In this document: piece after piece, positions 1 through 8,094 of the stretch
Position numbering within the stretch: the stretch's first letter is position 1
How the letters are laid out: every line of letters starts with the position of its first letter
Assembly: GCA_020351915.1 (NCBI GenBank)
Contig: CP070673.1
Coordinates: 240,346 to 272,751 of the forward strand
Length of the DNA: 32,406 nucleotides
Direction of reading: 5' to 3'
From: Deltaproteobacteria bacterium
Lineage (GTDB): Bacteria; Desulfobacterota; DSM-4660; Desulfatiglandales; B25-G16
Made by a program: the position numbers and the translations under genes
Notes under the pieces: model-generated
What the model saw: only the letters and a program-made list of their open reading frames with translations
Database searches by the model: none
Told to the model about the DNA's origin: nothing

Positions 1-2
1 AC

Positions 3-182
3 CTGTTTCTGAAAGGCGATATCTCACAAAAAATACCACCGTGTTCTGCAGTGGCCAAATATTTGGGATTTACTCCACAAAGCATTTGCACCTTTGGTTA
101 TACCCTGTTAAATGCCACATATTTGGCCACCTCCCGTGAGGCTAATAGATATCGCCTTGAGGAAATTGGCATTACCAGTTAG
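3..182 (+). CDS. C-terminal end of an unknown protein, cut by the window edge
   Basis: A reading frame enters from the left edge and stays open for 59 codons to a TAG. No start codon of its own is needed or visible. The translation has ordinary amino-acid composition (for example YLGFTPQSI and YLATSREANRYRLEEIG) and reads like the tail of a folded protein, but I do not recognise the family. The same stretch holds a perfect 12-bp inverted repeat (51-62 with 119-130) and an 11-bp one (14-24 with 147-157), which is unusual inside a gene and leaves open that this is a foldback element instead. No terminator follows; about 155 bp separate it from the convergent rsmE. Confidence 0.4.
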   Translation: MFLKGDISQKIPPCSAVAKYLGFTPQSICTFGYTLLNATYLATSREANRYRLEEIGITS

Positions 183-337
183 ATAAATTGATTTTCATCA
201 TGTGGGTGAAAAAAACAACTGGACCTCAACTTTTGAACGTTTCCAACCGATTATTTATCACCTATTAGCTTGACCTCTAGTAAGCTAGGGTTTGTGAGAT
301 ATGTTATATGCGATTTGGGATCCCATATCCCACCATT

Positions 338-1096
338 TCACACCTCGCCTCTCAAGCTCAAATCTCCCCACTCATATTGGATAATTGAAACTAACGACAC
401 GGCCGCTGTCTCTGCACGGAGGATTCGGTCTCCCAATGAAAGTATGTGAAAGCCTGATTCTCTTGCCAGATTGATTTCACTCGGGGTGAAACCTCCTTCA
501 GGCCCAACAACAGCATAGACATGGGGTAGTGGGCTCGTAGATTTCAAGATTTTCTTAAGGTCTGTGCGGTCTTCATCTTCCCACAACAGTATTCTTAATG
601 TCTTTTTCTCTGGCGTATGTGCAATCATCTGCTTAAATGGGAGAGGAGTTTCCAGGCTCGGAAGAGCAGCCCTGTTACATTGTCTGCACGCTGATTTTAT
701 TATTTCGATCCATCGATCCATCTTAGCTGTAATATGGGTGGACTCTAATTTTATGACTGTTCTTTCAGAAAAGAATGGGTAGATTGAATCTACCCCCAAT
801 TCGGTTACTTTTTGGATAAGGTAGTCCATGGCGTGGGATTTTATAAGGGCCTGACACAAGCTAATTTCTATTGGTGAGACGGGCGGAGGGGGTAGACATC
901 TTTTGACTTTGACAGTCACTTCTTTATGGCTTACCTTTTCTATGGTTGACTCAAATGATCGGCCTTTGCCGTCCAGGATGATTAGTTCCTGGCCTCTTTT
1001 CATTCTCAAAATCTTATTGATATATCGTGCCTCCTTACCAGTGATGGTTAGGTGATCCATGGACGGTGTGATGTTTTCGACCAGAAATCTTCTCAC
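338..1096 (-). CDS. rsmE: 16S rRNA (uracil-1498-N3)-methyltransferase RsmE
   Basis: RsmE uses S-adenosylmethionine to methylate N3 of U1498 in the 30S decoding region. At 252 aa it has the usual family length. An N-terminal PUA-like RNA-binding part (about residues 1-70) precedes a SPOUT-class knotted methyltransferase domain. The knot motifs are clear: VVGPEGGFTPSE around residues 197-207 and LGDRILRAETA at 221-231, the SAM-binding region. The start is GTG, chosen because a GAGGGGG ribosome-binding site lies five bases upstream. It stands alone on the minus strand with no partner such as prmA next to it. The family call is secure from the motifs. Confidence 0.95.
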   Translation of the reverse strand: MRRFLVENITPSMDHLTITGKEARYINKILRMKRGQELIILDGKGRSFESTIEKVSHKEVTVKVKRCLPPPPVSPIEISLCQALIKSHAMDYLIQKVTELGVDSIYPFFSERTVIKLESTHITAKMDRWIEIIKSACRQCNRAALPSLETPLPFKQMIAHTPEKKTLRILLWEDEDRTDLKKILKSTSPLPHVYAVVGPEGGFTPSEINLARESGFHILSLGDRILRAETAAVSLVSIIQYEWGDLSLRGEV

Positions 1097-1270
1097 GTGC
1101 TCCCCCTCTTTTGTTTCCTTCGTAATCGTCGACGGTGTGCGAAGTGTTTTGATACTAATGTTTCAGGTAAGCCCTTTCACTTCTAAAGCTACAGAGACTA
1201 TAGCATAGAATTACTAGACAGAGCATATTGTTGTTTGCATTGTACATAACCCAGAAGGGGCTAGGATGGT

Positions 1271-1449
1271 CATGAGGTCTTTTCTGTTTCGAGGCTCCCG
1301 GCCTGGTCTTTTCTACGACTTATCAACAGGGGATTCCTGGCCCCCTCCGCATTCTCTCCCGACAAGTCGGCAGAGCTGCGGCTTCCCCCACTGATAAGTC
1401 GTGAAAAGGACAGCGGCCTCCCACCAATCACAACAGAAAAGACCTCATG
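1271..1449. repeat. 179-bp foldback (palindromic) element
   Basis: The ends are a perfect 17-bp inverted repeat (1271-1287 with 1433-1449). Further in, an 11-bp pair (1315-1325 with 1392-1402) continues the fold, and the centre is a small CCGAC/GTCGG hairpin at 1359-1370. The whole unit is therefore an imperfect palindrome centred near 1360. It sits in the 574-bp gap between rsmE and the next gene. A 79-codon minus-strand frame across it is explained by the palindrome, not by coding. I see no second copy in this window. Confidence 0.7.
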
Positions 1450-1600
1450 CCCCTCCCGATATTGCAAACTATTTGATGCTCTCAGGAGTATGTCTAAATA
1501 TATGGTCACGAAAAACCCTCACCGAGGAAGGGAAGCATTAAGGTGCCTTGCAAAGGCAACGAACTCAAGCCCATTTCAAATATCATCGAGGACCACACAT

Positions 1601-1631
1601 AAAAAAGGCAGGACCAATAACGACCCTGCCT
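1601..1631 (-). terminator. Rho-independent terminator of the small Arg-rich gene
   Basis: Read on the minus strand, AGGCAGG, a 12-nt loop and CCTGCCT (1631 down to 1606) form a 7-bp GC-rich stem followed directly by a run of T. It lies about 40 bp beyond the stop codon of the small gene at 1671-1874, which supports that gene being expressed. Confidence 0.8.
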
Positions 1632-1670
1632 AAAATGCTTGAAGATGCTGGGCGAAACGCCTTTACAATG

Positions 1671-1874
1671 TCACGTTTGCCACTTTAGATCGTACACTAA
1701 CACACTCAGCCACTTGGTTACCCTCAGCCAATCTTCTCTCCGCTCGAATTGGGATCTTCGCTCTTTTCCGGTCCTCCTCTCCAGCTCCCCGTTCGATGTG
1801 TAGCTAGGATTATGATTCTTCCGCCTATCCCCTCCTAAGCGCCGATCAAAATCAGAATGTCTCTTTTCTATCAT
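1671..1874 (-). CDS. Small Arg-rich protein with RRSGKERRS-like repeats
   Basis: A 67-residue very basic protein. Residues 4-47 carry repeated Asp/Glu-Arg-Arg units (SDFDRRLGGDRRK, ELERRTGKERRS, FERRED), followed by a short hydrophobic stretch, WLSVLVYDLKW, at the C-terminus. Small proteins of this build are, from memory, common as hypotheticals in Desulfobacterota; no function is assigned to them as far as I know. Three things support a real gene: a perfect AGGAGG ribosome-binding site 7 nt before ATG, a Rho-independent terminator just after the stop, and a non-random repeat pattern. A TTGACT about 50 bp upstream could be a -35 box. A similar Arg-Arg pattern (ERRSIGRRRED) occurs at the start of the cyclase at 25069-26364. 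Confidence 0.75.
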   Translation of the reverse strand: MIEKRHSDFDRRLGGDRRKNHNPSYTSNGELERRTGKERRSQFERREDWLRVTKWLSVLVYDLKWQT

Positions 1875-2048
1875 GGTTCAGCCTCCTCTACCAACCCGTT
1901 TGAAAGTGTACATGCCGTTTGTCTCTGACAGTCAAAATCCCGCTATCTGCTTTTGAGTTCCTCCAAAAAGCTCCCAACCCCATTAACGTATTTCCAACCA
2001 GAAGTATGGTGCAGGTTCGACAAGGGGAAACACAGTGCTTACGATGAT

Positions 2049-2126
2049 CTAAATATGAGCCCAAACGAATGCGGTTATGAAGCCAGCAATAAAACCCACA
2101 GAGAGAGCAACTAAAATAGTTATCAT
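2049..2126 (-). CDS. Putative 25-residue single-pass membrane protein
   Basis: A frame of 25 codons running from ATG (2126) to TAG, too short for standard gene calling. The product is almost entirely one hydrophobic helix (MITILVALSVGFIAGFITAF followed by VWAHI), which suits a single transmembrane segment. A GGGTGAG ribosome-binding site lies a few bases before the ATG. It sits between tRNA-Leu and the small Arg-rich gene on the same strand. The evidence is the SD and the coherent hydrophobicity; a chance frame is possible. Nothing else is visible in the 1875-2382 gap. Confidence 0.4.
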   Translation of the reverse strand: MITILVALSVGFIAGFITAFVWAHI

Positions 2127-2382
2127 ATTCTCACCCCGTATTTGTTTTTCACTATTTGGTGCAAAAAACGTGCACACTGAGGTGGTGAAAAGAATGCGTT
2201 AAATTTCAATGAGTTAACTAAACTCCCTTCAGCAATGTGAAATAAAATACCAAATAATTAAAGACAAAATTCCACTTTATTGGTAATGTTTTACATATTC
2301 GGGATAGAAGAAGAGAGAAAAGAAGGGCAGGTTAGTAGGCACTAAAAAAAGTAACCCGAAATAGTTGGAGCGTTGGTTGCAG

Positions 2383-2470
2383 TGGTGCCGGAGGTCGGAA
2401 TCGAACCGACACGGACACGAGGCCCGGAGGATTTTGAGTCCTCTGCGTCTACCAGTTTCACCACTCCGGC
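2383..2470 (-). tRNA. tRNA-Leu (anticodon CAA)
   Basis: Read on the minus strand, the 5' acceptor arm GCCGGAG pairs with CTCCGGC, followed by the discriminator A and an encoded CCA end. The anticodon loop is CTCAAAA between GAGGA and TCCTC stems, giving anticodon CAA, which reads UUG leucine codons. A long variable arm (CGGGCCTCGTGTCCG) and the GGTTCGATTCC T-arm are as expected for a class II tRNA. Length is 88 nt including CCA. Confidence 0.97.
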
Positions 2471-2481
2471 ATCAGGCTGTA

Positions 2482-2509
2482 ATTATAGTGATATAGGGTA
2501 TCTTGTCAA
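2482..2509 (-). promoter_or_regulatory. Consensus sigma-70 promoter of tRNA-Leu
   Basis: On the minus strand TTGACA (2509-2504) and TATAAT (2487-2482) are separated by 16 bp; both boxes are perfect consensus. Transcription would begin near 2475, leaving a leader of only about five nucleotides before the mature tRNA 5' end at 2470. Confidence 0.9.
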
Positions 2510-2801
2510 CAGAATACCCAATTGAATGCAAGAAAGTTGCTTAAAGGCACGCTGCCACTGAGCCGGCAAAAGTATGGGAATATGGTCCTGAGGGTTGGAA
2601 TAGTGGAAGAATGGAATGTTGGTTCGATTATTCCATGCGGACGGGACAGCTCAAATATGCTAAGAACCTACCTGATTCAATTGGGTTATAAAAACCTTCG
2701 GGATAGAAAACGAGAATGGGAAAAGTCTGCTCATTATGGTAAAGATAGGAGCTGGATTGATAAAAGCATAGTTCATTGGCTGTTTGGAGGACTGATTCAT
2801 T

Positions 2802-3959
2802 GTGTCGGAGACATACATGGGTGGCGCATTAGCAGGAATTACCGTAATAGATTTATCGAGGATGTTACCAGGTCCTTACTGCTCTATGATTCTAGCAGAT
2901 CATGGAGCAAGGGTAATAGCGATTGAGGATAAGCGGTTTATGGCAGATGACATCTTTATATCTCCTGTTAACAGGAATAAGGATCATATGACATTAAACC
3001 TAAGGACAAAAGAGGGACATGACATCTTCTTTGAATTGATAAGGGATGCTGATGTCCTTTTGGAGGGATTTAGGCCGGGTGTAACCAAAAGACTGGGAAT
3101 AGACTATGAGACTTTAAAGAAAGTCAATTCAAGAATAATCTATTGCTCTATTACCGGTTATGGTCAGAATGGCCCCTATAAATATATGGCCGGTCACGAT
3201 GTCAATTATCTGAGTTTTGCTGGTATACTGGATCTAATCGGAGAAAAGGATGGATCTCCGTATATCCCCGGCATACAGATAGCCGATCTCGTTGGAGGGG
3301 GAATGAATGCAGCGATCGGCATCCTTTTGGCCCTCGTAGCCCGAGGGAAGAGCGGAAAAGGACAGTATATCGATATATCAATGACCGACGGTATGGTTGG
3401 TCTTCTGCCCATCCCACTTTATCTCTTTCAGAGGCATGGCAAGGTACCTCAGAGATCTGATACCTTTCTCTCGCACCGCTATGCATGCTACAATGTTTAC
3501 GAAACTGCTGATGAAAGATATATCTCTATCGGTGCGGTGGAGAATCGATTCTGGCAGAATCTGTGTGATCTTCTGGGTGTGCCTGAGTATACACCCTTGC
3601 AATATGCTGACAGTCATCGGCAAGAGATTCTGGAATTCTTTCGGAAGACCTTCAAAAAAAAGACGCTGGAACAATGGAACAAAGAACTAGGGGATAAAGA
3701 TGTCTGCTGGGGAAAGGTTCAAGATTTTGCTGAGGTCTTGAAGGACCCCCTTTTCTTTGCTCGGGATATGGTTAGACAGGTCAAGAATGATAAAGGGGAA
3801 TCCGTAGCAGTACTGGGTACACCTGTCAAACTGAGTGACACGCCAGGGGATATCCGTACAGCCCCAGTTAGCTTCGGGCAGAGCACCAAAAAGATACTGG
3901 AGGAGCTTGGCTATACGAAAAGAGAGATCAGCGAGTTCATGAAAAGGGGAGTAATTTAA
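2802..3959 (+). CDS. Alpha-methylacyl-CoA racemase-like CaiB/BaiF family protein
   Basis: CaiB/BaiF (class III CoA-transferase fold) enzyme of 385 aa. The N-terminal LAGITVIDLSRMLPGPYCSM is the usual family opening. Two features favour racemase over transferase: His132 in the motif AGHDVNYLSFAG, and Asp162 in QIADLVGGG. These lie 30 residues apart, as do catalytic His126 and Asp156 of Mycobacterium tuberculosis MCR. In formyl-CoA-type transferases only the Asp is present. A racemase would interconvert 2R and 2S methyl-branched acyl-CoAs so that beta-oxidation can accept them. The GTG start has GGAGG 11 nt upstream; an in-frame ATG at 2817 with GGAG 6 nt upstream is an equally plausible start. 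Substrate is not determined by sequence. The next gene, an MBL hydrolase, is 271 bp downstream on the same strand. Confidence 0.85.
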   Translation: MSETYMGGALAGITVIDLSRMLPGPYCSMILADHGARVIAIEDKRFMADDIFISPVNRNKDHMTLNLRTKEGHDIFFELIRDADVLLEGFRPGVTKRLGIDYETLKKVNSRIIYCSITGYGQNGPYKYMAGHDVNYLSFAGILDLIGEKDGSPYIPGIQIADLVGGGMNAAIGILLALVARGKSGKGQYIDISMTDGMVGLLPIPLYLFQRHGKVPQRSDTFLSHRYACYNVYETADERYISIGAVENRFWQNLCDLLGVPEYTPLQYADSHRQEILEFFRKTFKKKTLEQWNKELGDKDVCWGKVQDFAEVLKDPLFFARDMVRQVKNDKGESVAVLGTPVKLSDTPGDIRTAPVSFGQSTKKILEELGYTKREISEFMKRGVI

Positions 3960-4048
3960 CCGAAACCCTCATGATCTTTGGTAACAAAGAAGCATGAAAA
4001 TAGCTAAGGGGCTAGATCAAGCTTGTTATGAATGACAAATGACAAAGC

Positions 4049-4146
4049 GCAAATGTCAAATGAACCTCAAAATCCAAATGATGAGAGAATGATTTTAACG
4101 TTTAATCATTTGATTTTAATTTGATATTTGGATTTTGACATTTTGC
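4049..4146. repeat. AT-rich foldback repeat
   Basis: Three nested inverted pairs around a centre near 4099: a GCAAATGTCAAA-type outer pair (4049-4060 with about 4132-4146), the perfect 11-bp pair AAAATCCAAAT/ATTTGGATTTT (4069-4079 with 4126-4136) and AATGATT/AATCATT (4088-4094 with 4104-4110). It fills most of the gap between the CaiB and MBL genes. A TTGACA at 4135-4140 with TAGTAA 17 bp later lies at its right edge and could serve as promoter for the next gene. Confidence 0.65.
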
Positions 4147-4230
4147 CTTGATATAGATAGTAAATATGCAAAATAAGGTGAAAACTGGTAGTTGATTGAG
4201 GAAGCTATCTTCAACTGAAAGGTTCAGGGT

Positions 4231-5130
4231 ATGTGGATACAGGAACCGGGTACCGTTACTGAAAAGGTTGAATTCTTGGGGAGCTCAGAGCTCTGCACCT
4301 ATCTTCTGAGAGGAGACACGTATGCACTGGTCGGTGGTGCAATGGCACATGTTGCACCTGGGGTGCTGAGTCAGCTTGATGATCTTGACGTAGATTTGGA
4401 GAGAATCAGGCATTTAATCATACTTCACACCCATTACGATCATCTCGGCATGGCACCATACCTGGCTCGACAGTGGCCGTGGCTTAAGGTGGCGGTTTCA
4501 AAAGTTGGGGCAGATATCTTGAAAAACCAAAAGGCCTTGAAGGCGATACAGGATTATAACAATTCAATGTTGAAGGAGGGGAACTTGGTCGGCCAGGTGG
4601 GGCCGCTCAATCTTGTTGAGGAGGGCTTCCCTGTTCACGATATGCTTTTTGATGGCATGGCGCTCAACCTTGGAGATGGGGTAGAGGTTCAGGTTATTGG
4701 TACTCCAGGACATTCAGTGTGTAGTTTGGCTCTGTTTTTCCCTCGAGACTATATCCTGTTTCCATCGGACAGCATTGGCACCCTGACAGAAGAGAGGATT
4801 CTCCCTATGGGAAGCTCCAATTATGACTATTTTCAACAAAGCATAGACAAGCTCCGTAAGATTAAAGCGGAGATTATCTGCTTCGAACACTTTGGTGCCC
4901 TCACACCTCCCGAAGGGATGGAGTTTTGTGAAAAGGCTAAACAGGAAGCAGAGAATTTCCGAAAGGAAATGATAGATATTTATAAGAAGAATAAGGACTT
5001 GGAGCTCACGGTAGAGGAGATGGCAGGAGGATGTTATTATACCGGACTATCAAGGTTGGGATTGCTGCCAGAAGATTTACTCAAGAGTCTCCTAAAAAGA
5101 ATGGTTACCTTTGTTAACCAGATAGAATAA
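4231..5130 (+). CDS. MBL-fold metallo-hydrolase
   Basis: A 299-aa metallo-beta-lactamase-fold hydrolase. The metal ligands are all visible: HTHYDH at residues 66-71, His161 in GTPGHS, Asp180 in FPSDS and His220 in CFEHFG. This gives a complete binuclear metal site, so the protein should be active. The arrangement is of the general hydrolase/glyoxalase-like type without a flavodoxin or rhodanese partner domain. The substrate cannot be read from sequence; a thioester or lactone would suit the acyl-CoA context, but that is inference. No signal peptide is evident, so it is probably cytoplasmic. AAAGG lies 9 nt before the ATG. It converges on the Lon-like gene 192 bp further on. Confidence 0.85.
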   Translation: MWIQEPGTVTEKVEFLGSSELCTYLLRGDTYALVGGAMAHVAPGVLSQLDDLDVDLERIRHLIILHTHYDHLGMAPYLARQWPWLKVAVSKVGADILKNQKALKAIQDYNNSMLKEGNLVGQVGPLNLVEEGFPVHDMLFDGMALNLGDGVEVQVIGTPGHSVCSLALFFPRDYILFPSDSIGTLTEERILPMGSSNYDYFQQSIDKLRKIKAEIICFEHFGALTPPEGMEFCEKAKQEAENFRKEMIDIYKKNKDLELTVEEMAGGCYYTGLSRLGLLPEDLLKSLLKRMVTFVNQIE

Positions 5131-5322
5131 CCAATAGTATCAGTTCTCCGATGCCCCTGTCCGTGTTTGTCGAGTTTTGTGGTGCCTAGCGTGCTATGCG
5201 ATGTGTGGTATATGTCCCTTGTCCCGTAACCCGTAACAAGGTACGAGGTGGTTCGTCGGTTAGACCCATCGCAGAGGCTTTGTTGTTTTTCTTTATCTTG
5301 CTGATGGCTGCTGGCTGAGCCC

Positions 5323-7746
5323 TCAACTCCTCCCTTTCTTCACCTTTCTCCGTGTTTTCTGTTCCGACTCTTTGATTGATTCGCTCATTGTCTTCAACCG
5401 TTGCATGACCAAATTGTTCAAGGTGTCTTTTGGGTAATTCCCCTTTTTATCCCTCTTTCCTGCCCTGACGCCCGTCAGGATCTCAATACCCTCATCCATA
5501 TGCTCTATGGCATAGATATGAAATTTACCCTTTTCTACTGCGCTGATTACTTCTTTCTTAAGCATCAAATCGTTCATATTTCGTTTTGGAATAATAACAC
5601 CTTGGGCTCCAGTCAGACCCCTGACCTTGCAGACATCAAAGTAACCTTGTATTTTCTTGGTAACGCCACCGATGGGCTGACATTGGCCTAACTGGCTTAC
5701 TGAACCAGTAACGGCAATACCTTGATTTATAGGTTTGTTTGACAGGCACGACAGAATGGCAAAGAGCTCGGCAACCGAGGCACTGTCTCCATCGATCATT
5801 CCATAGCTCTGCTCAAAGGTGACGCTGGCCGAAAGGGCAAGGGGTTTGTCTAGGGCATATTTATTTTTTAGATAGCTTTCCATGATCAGGATGCCTTTGG
5901 TATGAACATTCCCGCTCATTTTGGCCTCCCGCTCAATATCCACCACTCCTTCCTTGCCTGGGGTGGCGGTAGCGGTTATTCTTATTGGCTTGGCGAAGGT
6001 ATAGTCACCCAGGTCGTACAGTGATAAACCGTTTACTTGGCCTACAACGTTCCCTTTTGTTTGGATATAGAGCGTCTCGTCTTCAATCATTTCCTGAATC
6101 TTCTTTTCCGTAAGATTCGATCTCCCCATCTTCTCATCAATGGCCTTCTCTATATCACGTAATTCGATAAGGGTTCTCCCTTGTTCCTTGGCCCAGAAGT
6201 CGGCCTCTACCACCAAGTCTTTTATTTCCGGCAATTTTAAGGACATCTTTTGCTGGTTTCCCACCAGTTCAGATGCATACTCGATTATCCTGGCAAGACC
6301 TTTTTTGTCAATGTCCAGAAGGTGCTCTTCTTCACATACCTTGGCAATATAGAAAAGATAGTTCTTAATCTGTCTGTTTGACTTTCTTACATTATCATCA
6401 AGCTGAGCCTTGACCTTGAACATCTTCTTAAAATCGCTGTCAAAGGAATAGAGAAGATGGAACATATACGGATCGCCTATCAAGACAACCTTGACGCTCA
6501 GAGGAATAGGCATAGGCTTCAAGGTCTTTGTTGAAATAAATCCTATCTCTTCTGCAAGGTCTTCAATCCGAATCTCCCTGTTTCTTATCGCCCTCTTGAG
6601 AGCAGTCCAAGATCCTGGGCTTCTCAGGAGATCGATTGCCTTGATAATCAGATAACCGCCATTTGCACGATGCAGTGCACCCGGTTTTATCATGGTAAAA
6701 TCAGTAAAGAGGGTACCAAATTGCGCATGCTTCTCTATCCTGCCAAAGATGTTCGGATAGGTTGGGTTGGTTTCTATGATAACGGGAGCCCCTTTTAGTT
6801 TTGAGTTATCAATCAAGACGTTTACTTCATAGCGGGTGAATCCTGGTTCGATTTGGGGCATAAGAAAGGTGCCCGAGGTGATTGGTTGTTTCTGTTTGAA
6901 ATCATCTATTTTCAGGATAATATCATCCTTCATTTCCTTAAGATAATCTAATACCTCCGGGGGATCCTTATATGTTGTCTCAAGCTCTTCTATCAGATGC
7001 CCCACTCGGTAAAGGGCTATCTTGTTGTCGAGCTCTTTGATTTTCTCTTTCAGTTCTCTGTCCAGATTTCTGATGCCCCGCAGTGCCTCCTTCATCTCTT
7101 TCTGCAAATCCTGACTTGCTTCCTGGAGCCTTTTTCTTTCCTCCTCTGGGAGAGCAGCAATAGCCTTGTCATCCATGGGCTTGCCATCCTTTGATGGTAT
7201 GATCATCATTCCGGTCTGGCTAATGTTGAGGACAAAGCCCCCCAGGTTTACCTTTTTTTCCAACTGGGAAATCAATTCGTTCCTTTTGGTCGTGGTTGCT
7301 TTGGTTATGGCTTCCTTCTCCTTGTTATAGCCCTCGCTCTCAAAAACATCGTGTATCTCTGTTTTAATCTCTTCCAGGAATCCGGCTATATCCTCTTTTA
7401 ACTTCAGGCCCATGCCTCTCCTTAATTCAAGGAATCTCGGTGTATCTGGTTCCTGAAAGTTATATACGTAGCACCAGTCAGAGGGTGGCGGAGCCTTCTT
7501 GGCCACTTTTTCAATATAGGTCTTGGCAATAAAGGTAAGTCCGGTTCTGTCTGGACCAGCCACATACAGATTATAGTCACTTCCTGGCATCTTGAGCCCA
7601 AACGCAATTCCTTTGACTGCCTTGTCCTGCGCAACCAGCAGTTGCTTCTTGAGATTTATATCTTTAGCAGATTGGACCCCAAGAGAGTCTGGGTCACACC
7701 ATCCCCTCAGCTTATTTGCGGCCACTTCCTTTGATTTTTTGCCCAT
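5323..7746 (-). CDS. Lon-like ATP-dependent protease (AAA_32 plus Lon proteolytic domain)
   Basis: An 807-aa S16-family protease of the YcbZ/LonB-like type, with an N-terminal AAA_32-type region and a C-terminal Lon protease domain. The catalytic dyad is intact: Ser655 in DGDSAS and Lys698 in GGVTKK, 43 residues apart as in E. coli Lon (Ser679/Lys722). A charged coiled-coil-like insert occupies about residues 180-250. The first P-loop-like segment reads AGPDRTGLT (about residues 63-71), where the usual Lys, or Arg in many members, is Leu. I start at the second Met because the SD AAAAGGGA abuts the first ATG (7752) but lies 6 nt from this one. It is probably a cytosolic quality-control protease. 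It is transcribed divergently from the fad operon. Confidence 0.9.
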   Translation of the reverse strand: MGKKSKEVAANKLRGWCDPDSLGVQSAKDINLKKQLLVAQDKAVKGIAFGLKMPGSDYNLYVAGPDRTGLTFIAKTYIEKVAKKAPPPSDWCYVYNFQEPDTPRFLELRRGMGLKLKEDIAGFLEEIKTEIHDVFESEGYNKEKEAITKATTTKRNELISQLEKKVNLGGFVLNISQTGMMIIPSKDGKPMDDKAIAALPEEERKRLQEASQDLQKEMKEALRGIRNLDRELKEKIKELDNKIALYRVGHLIEELETTYKDPPEVLDYLKEMKDDIILKIDDFKQKQPITSGTFLMPQIEPGFTRYEVNVLIDNSKLKGAPVIIETNPTYPNIFGRIEKHAQFGTLFTDFTMIKPGALHRANGGYLIIKAIDLLRSPGSWTALKRAIRNREIRIEDLAEEIGFISTKTLKPMPIPLSVKVVLIGDPYMFHLLYSFDSDFKKMFKVKAQLDDNVRKSNRQIKNYLFYIAKVCEEEHLLDIDKKGLARIIEYASELVGNQQKMSLKLPEIKDLVVEADFWAKEQGRTLIELRDIEKAIDEKMGRSNLTEKKIQEMIEDETLYIQTKGNVVGQVNGLSLYDLGDYTFAKPIRITATATPGKEGVVDIEREAKMSGNVHTKGILIMESYLKNKYALDKPLALSASVTFEQSYGMIDGDSASVAELFAILSCLSNKPINQGIAVTGSVSQLGQCQPIGGVTKKIQGYFDVCKVRGLTGAQGVIIPKRNMNDLMLKKEVISAVEKGKFHIYAIEHMDEGIEILTGVRAGKRDKKGNYPKDTLNNLVMQRLKTMSESIKESEQKTRRKVKKGRS

Positions 7747-7982
7747 ATCCATTCCCTTTTATGAACCACCGTTACCAACACTCAGCAATCCTTATCAACC
7801 CTTCCTTTAAATTGCAAGGCAATAATTAAGGGCAAAGAAGAGGAAAAAACATCGGTAACAGGGAGATAGATTTTCCCCGAAGGTTAGCTCTGCCGGAGCG
7901 CGAAAAACCGGAATATTTCCCTGGAGGGGTCCCCAAAATTTGGTTGACTTTAATGGTTCACGATGATAGCTTGTAAATTAAA

Positions 7983-8000
7983 TGAATGACAATTCATTCA
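7983..8000. promoter_or_regulatory. FadR (TetR-type)-like operator upstream of fadN
   Basis: The 18-bp palindrome TGAATGACAATTCATTCA matches the Bacillus subtilis FadR (YsiA) consensus TGAATGAMTANTCATTCA, as I recall it, at 17 of 18 positions. The arms extend to 9 bp (AATGAATGA at 7981-7989, TCATTCATT at 7994-8002). It lies 95 bp before the fadN start, downstream of a TTGACT (7944-7949) that could be a -35 box with a poor -10. In Bacillus the same operator controls the same three-gene operon. The rest of the 348-bp divergent gap (7747-8094) shows nothing else I can name. No regulator gene is in the window. Confidence 0.65.
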
Positions 8001-8094
8001 TTTTTAGCTAGCCTTTCATGTTGACCGGTTTTCTTCGATAGGAAAGGTCGCAATAGGCGCCGAGGGGTTTGCTCGCAAAAAAGGAGGGTTATGC

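Noticed and set aside
1270..1509. 79-codon minus-strand frame
   Set aside because: Almost entirely the palindromic element 1271-1449; no ribosome-binding site and no plausible protein features.
2522..2926. 134-codon plus-strand frame before and across the start of the CaiB gene
   Set aside because: It overlaps 125 bp of the well-supported CaiB coding sequence in another frame, has no ribosome-binding site, and the translation shows no family-like pattern.
4049..4146. CRISPR array
   Set aside because: Repeated words are inverted around a single centre, not direct repeats with spacers; no direct-repeat array exists anywhere in the window.
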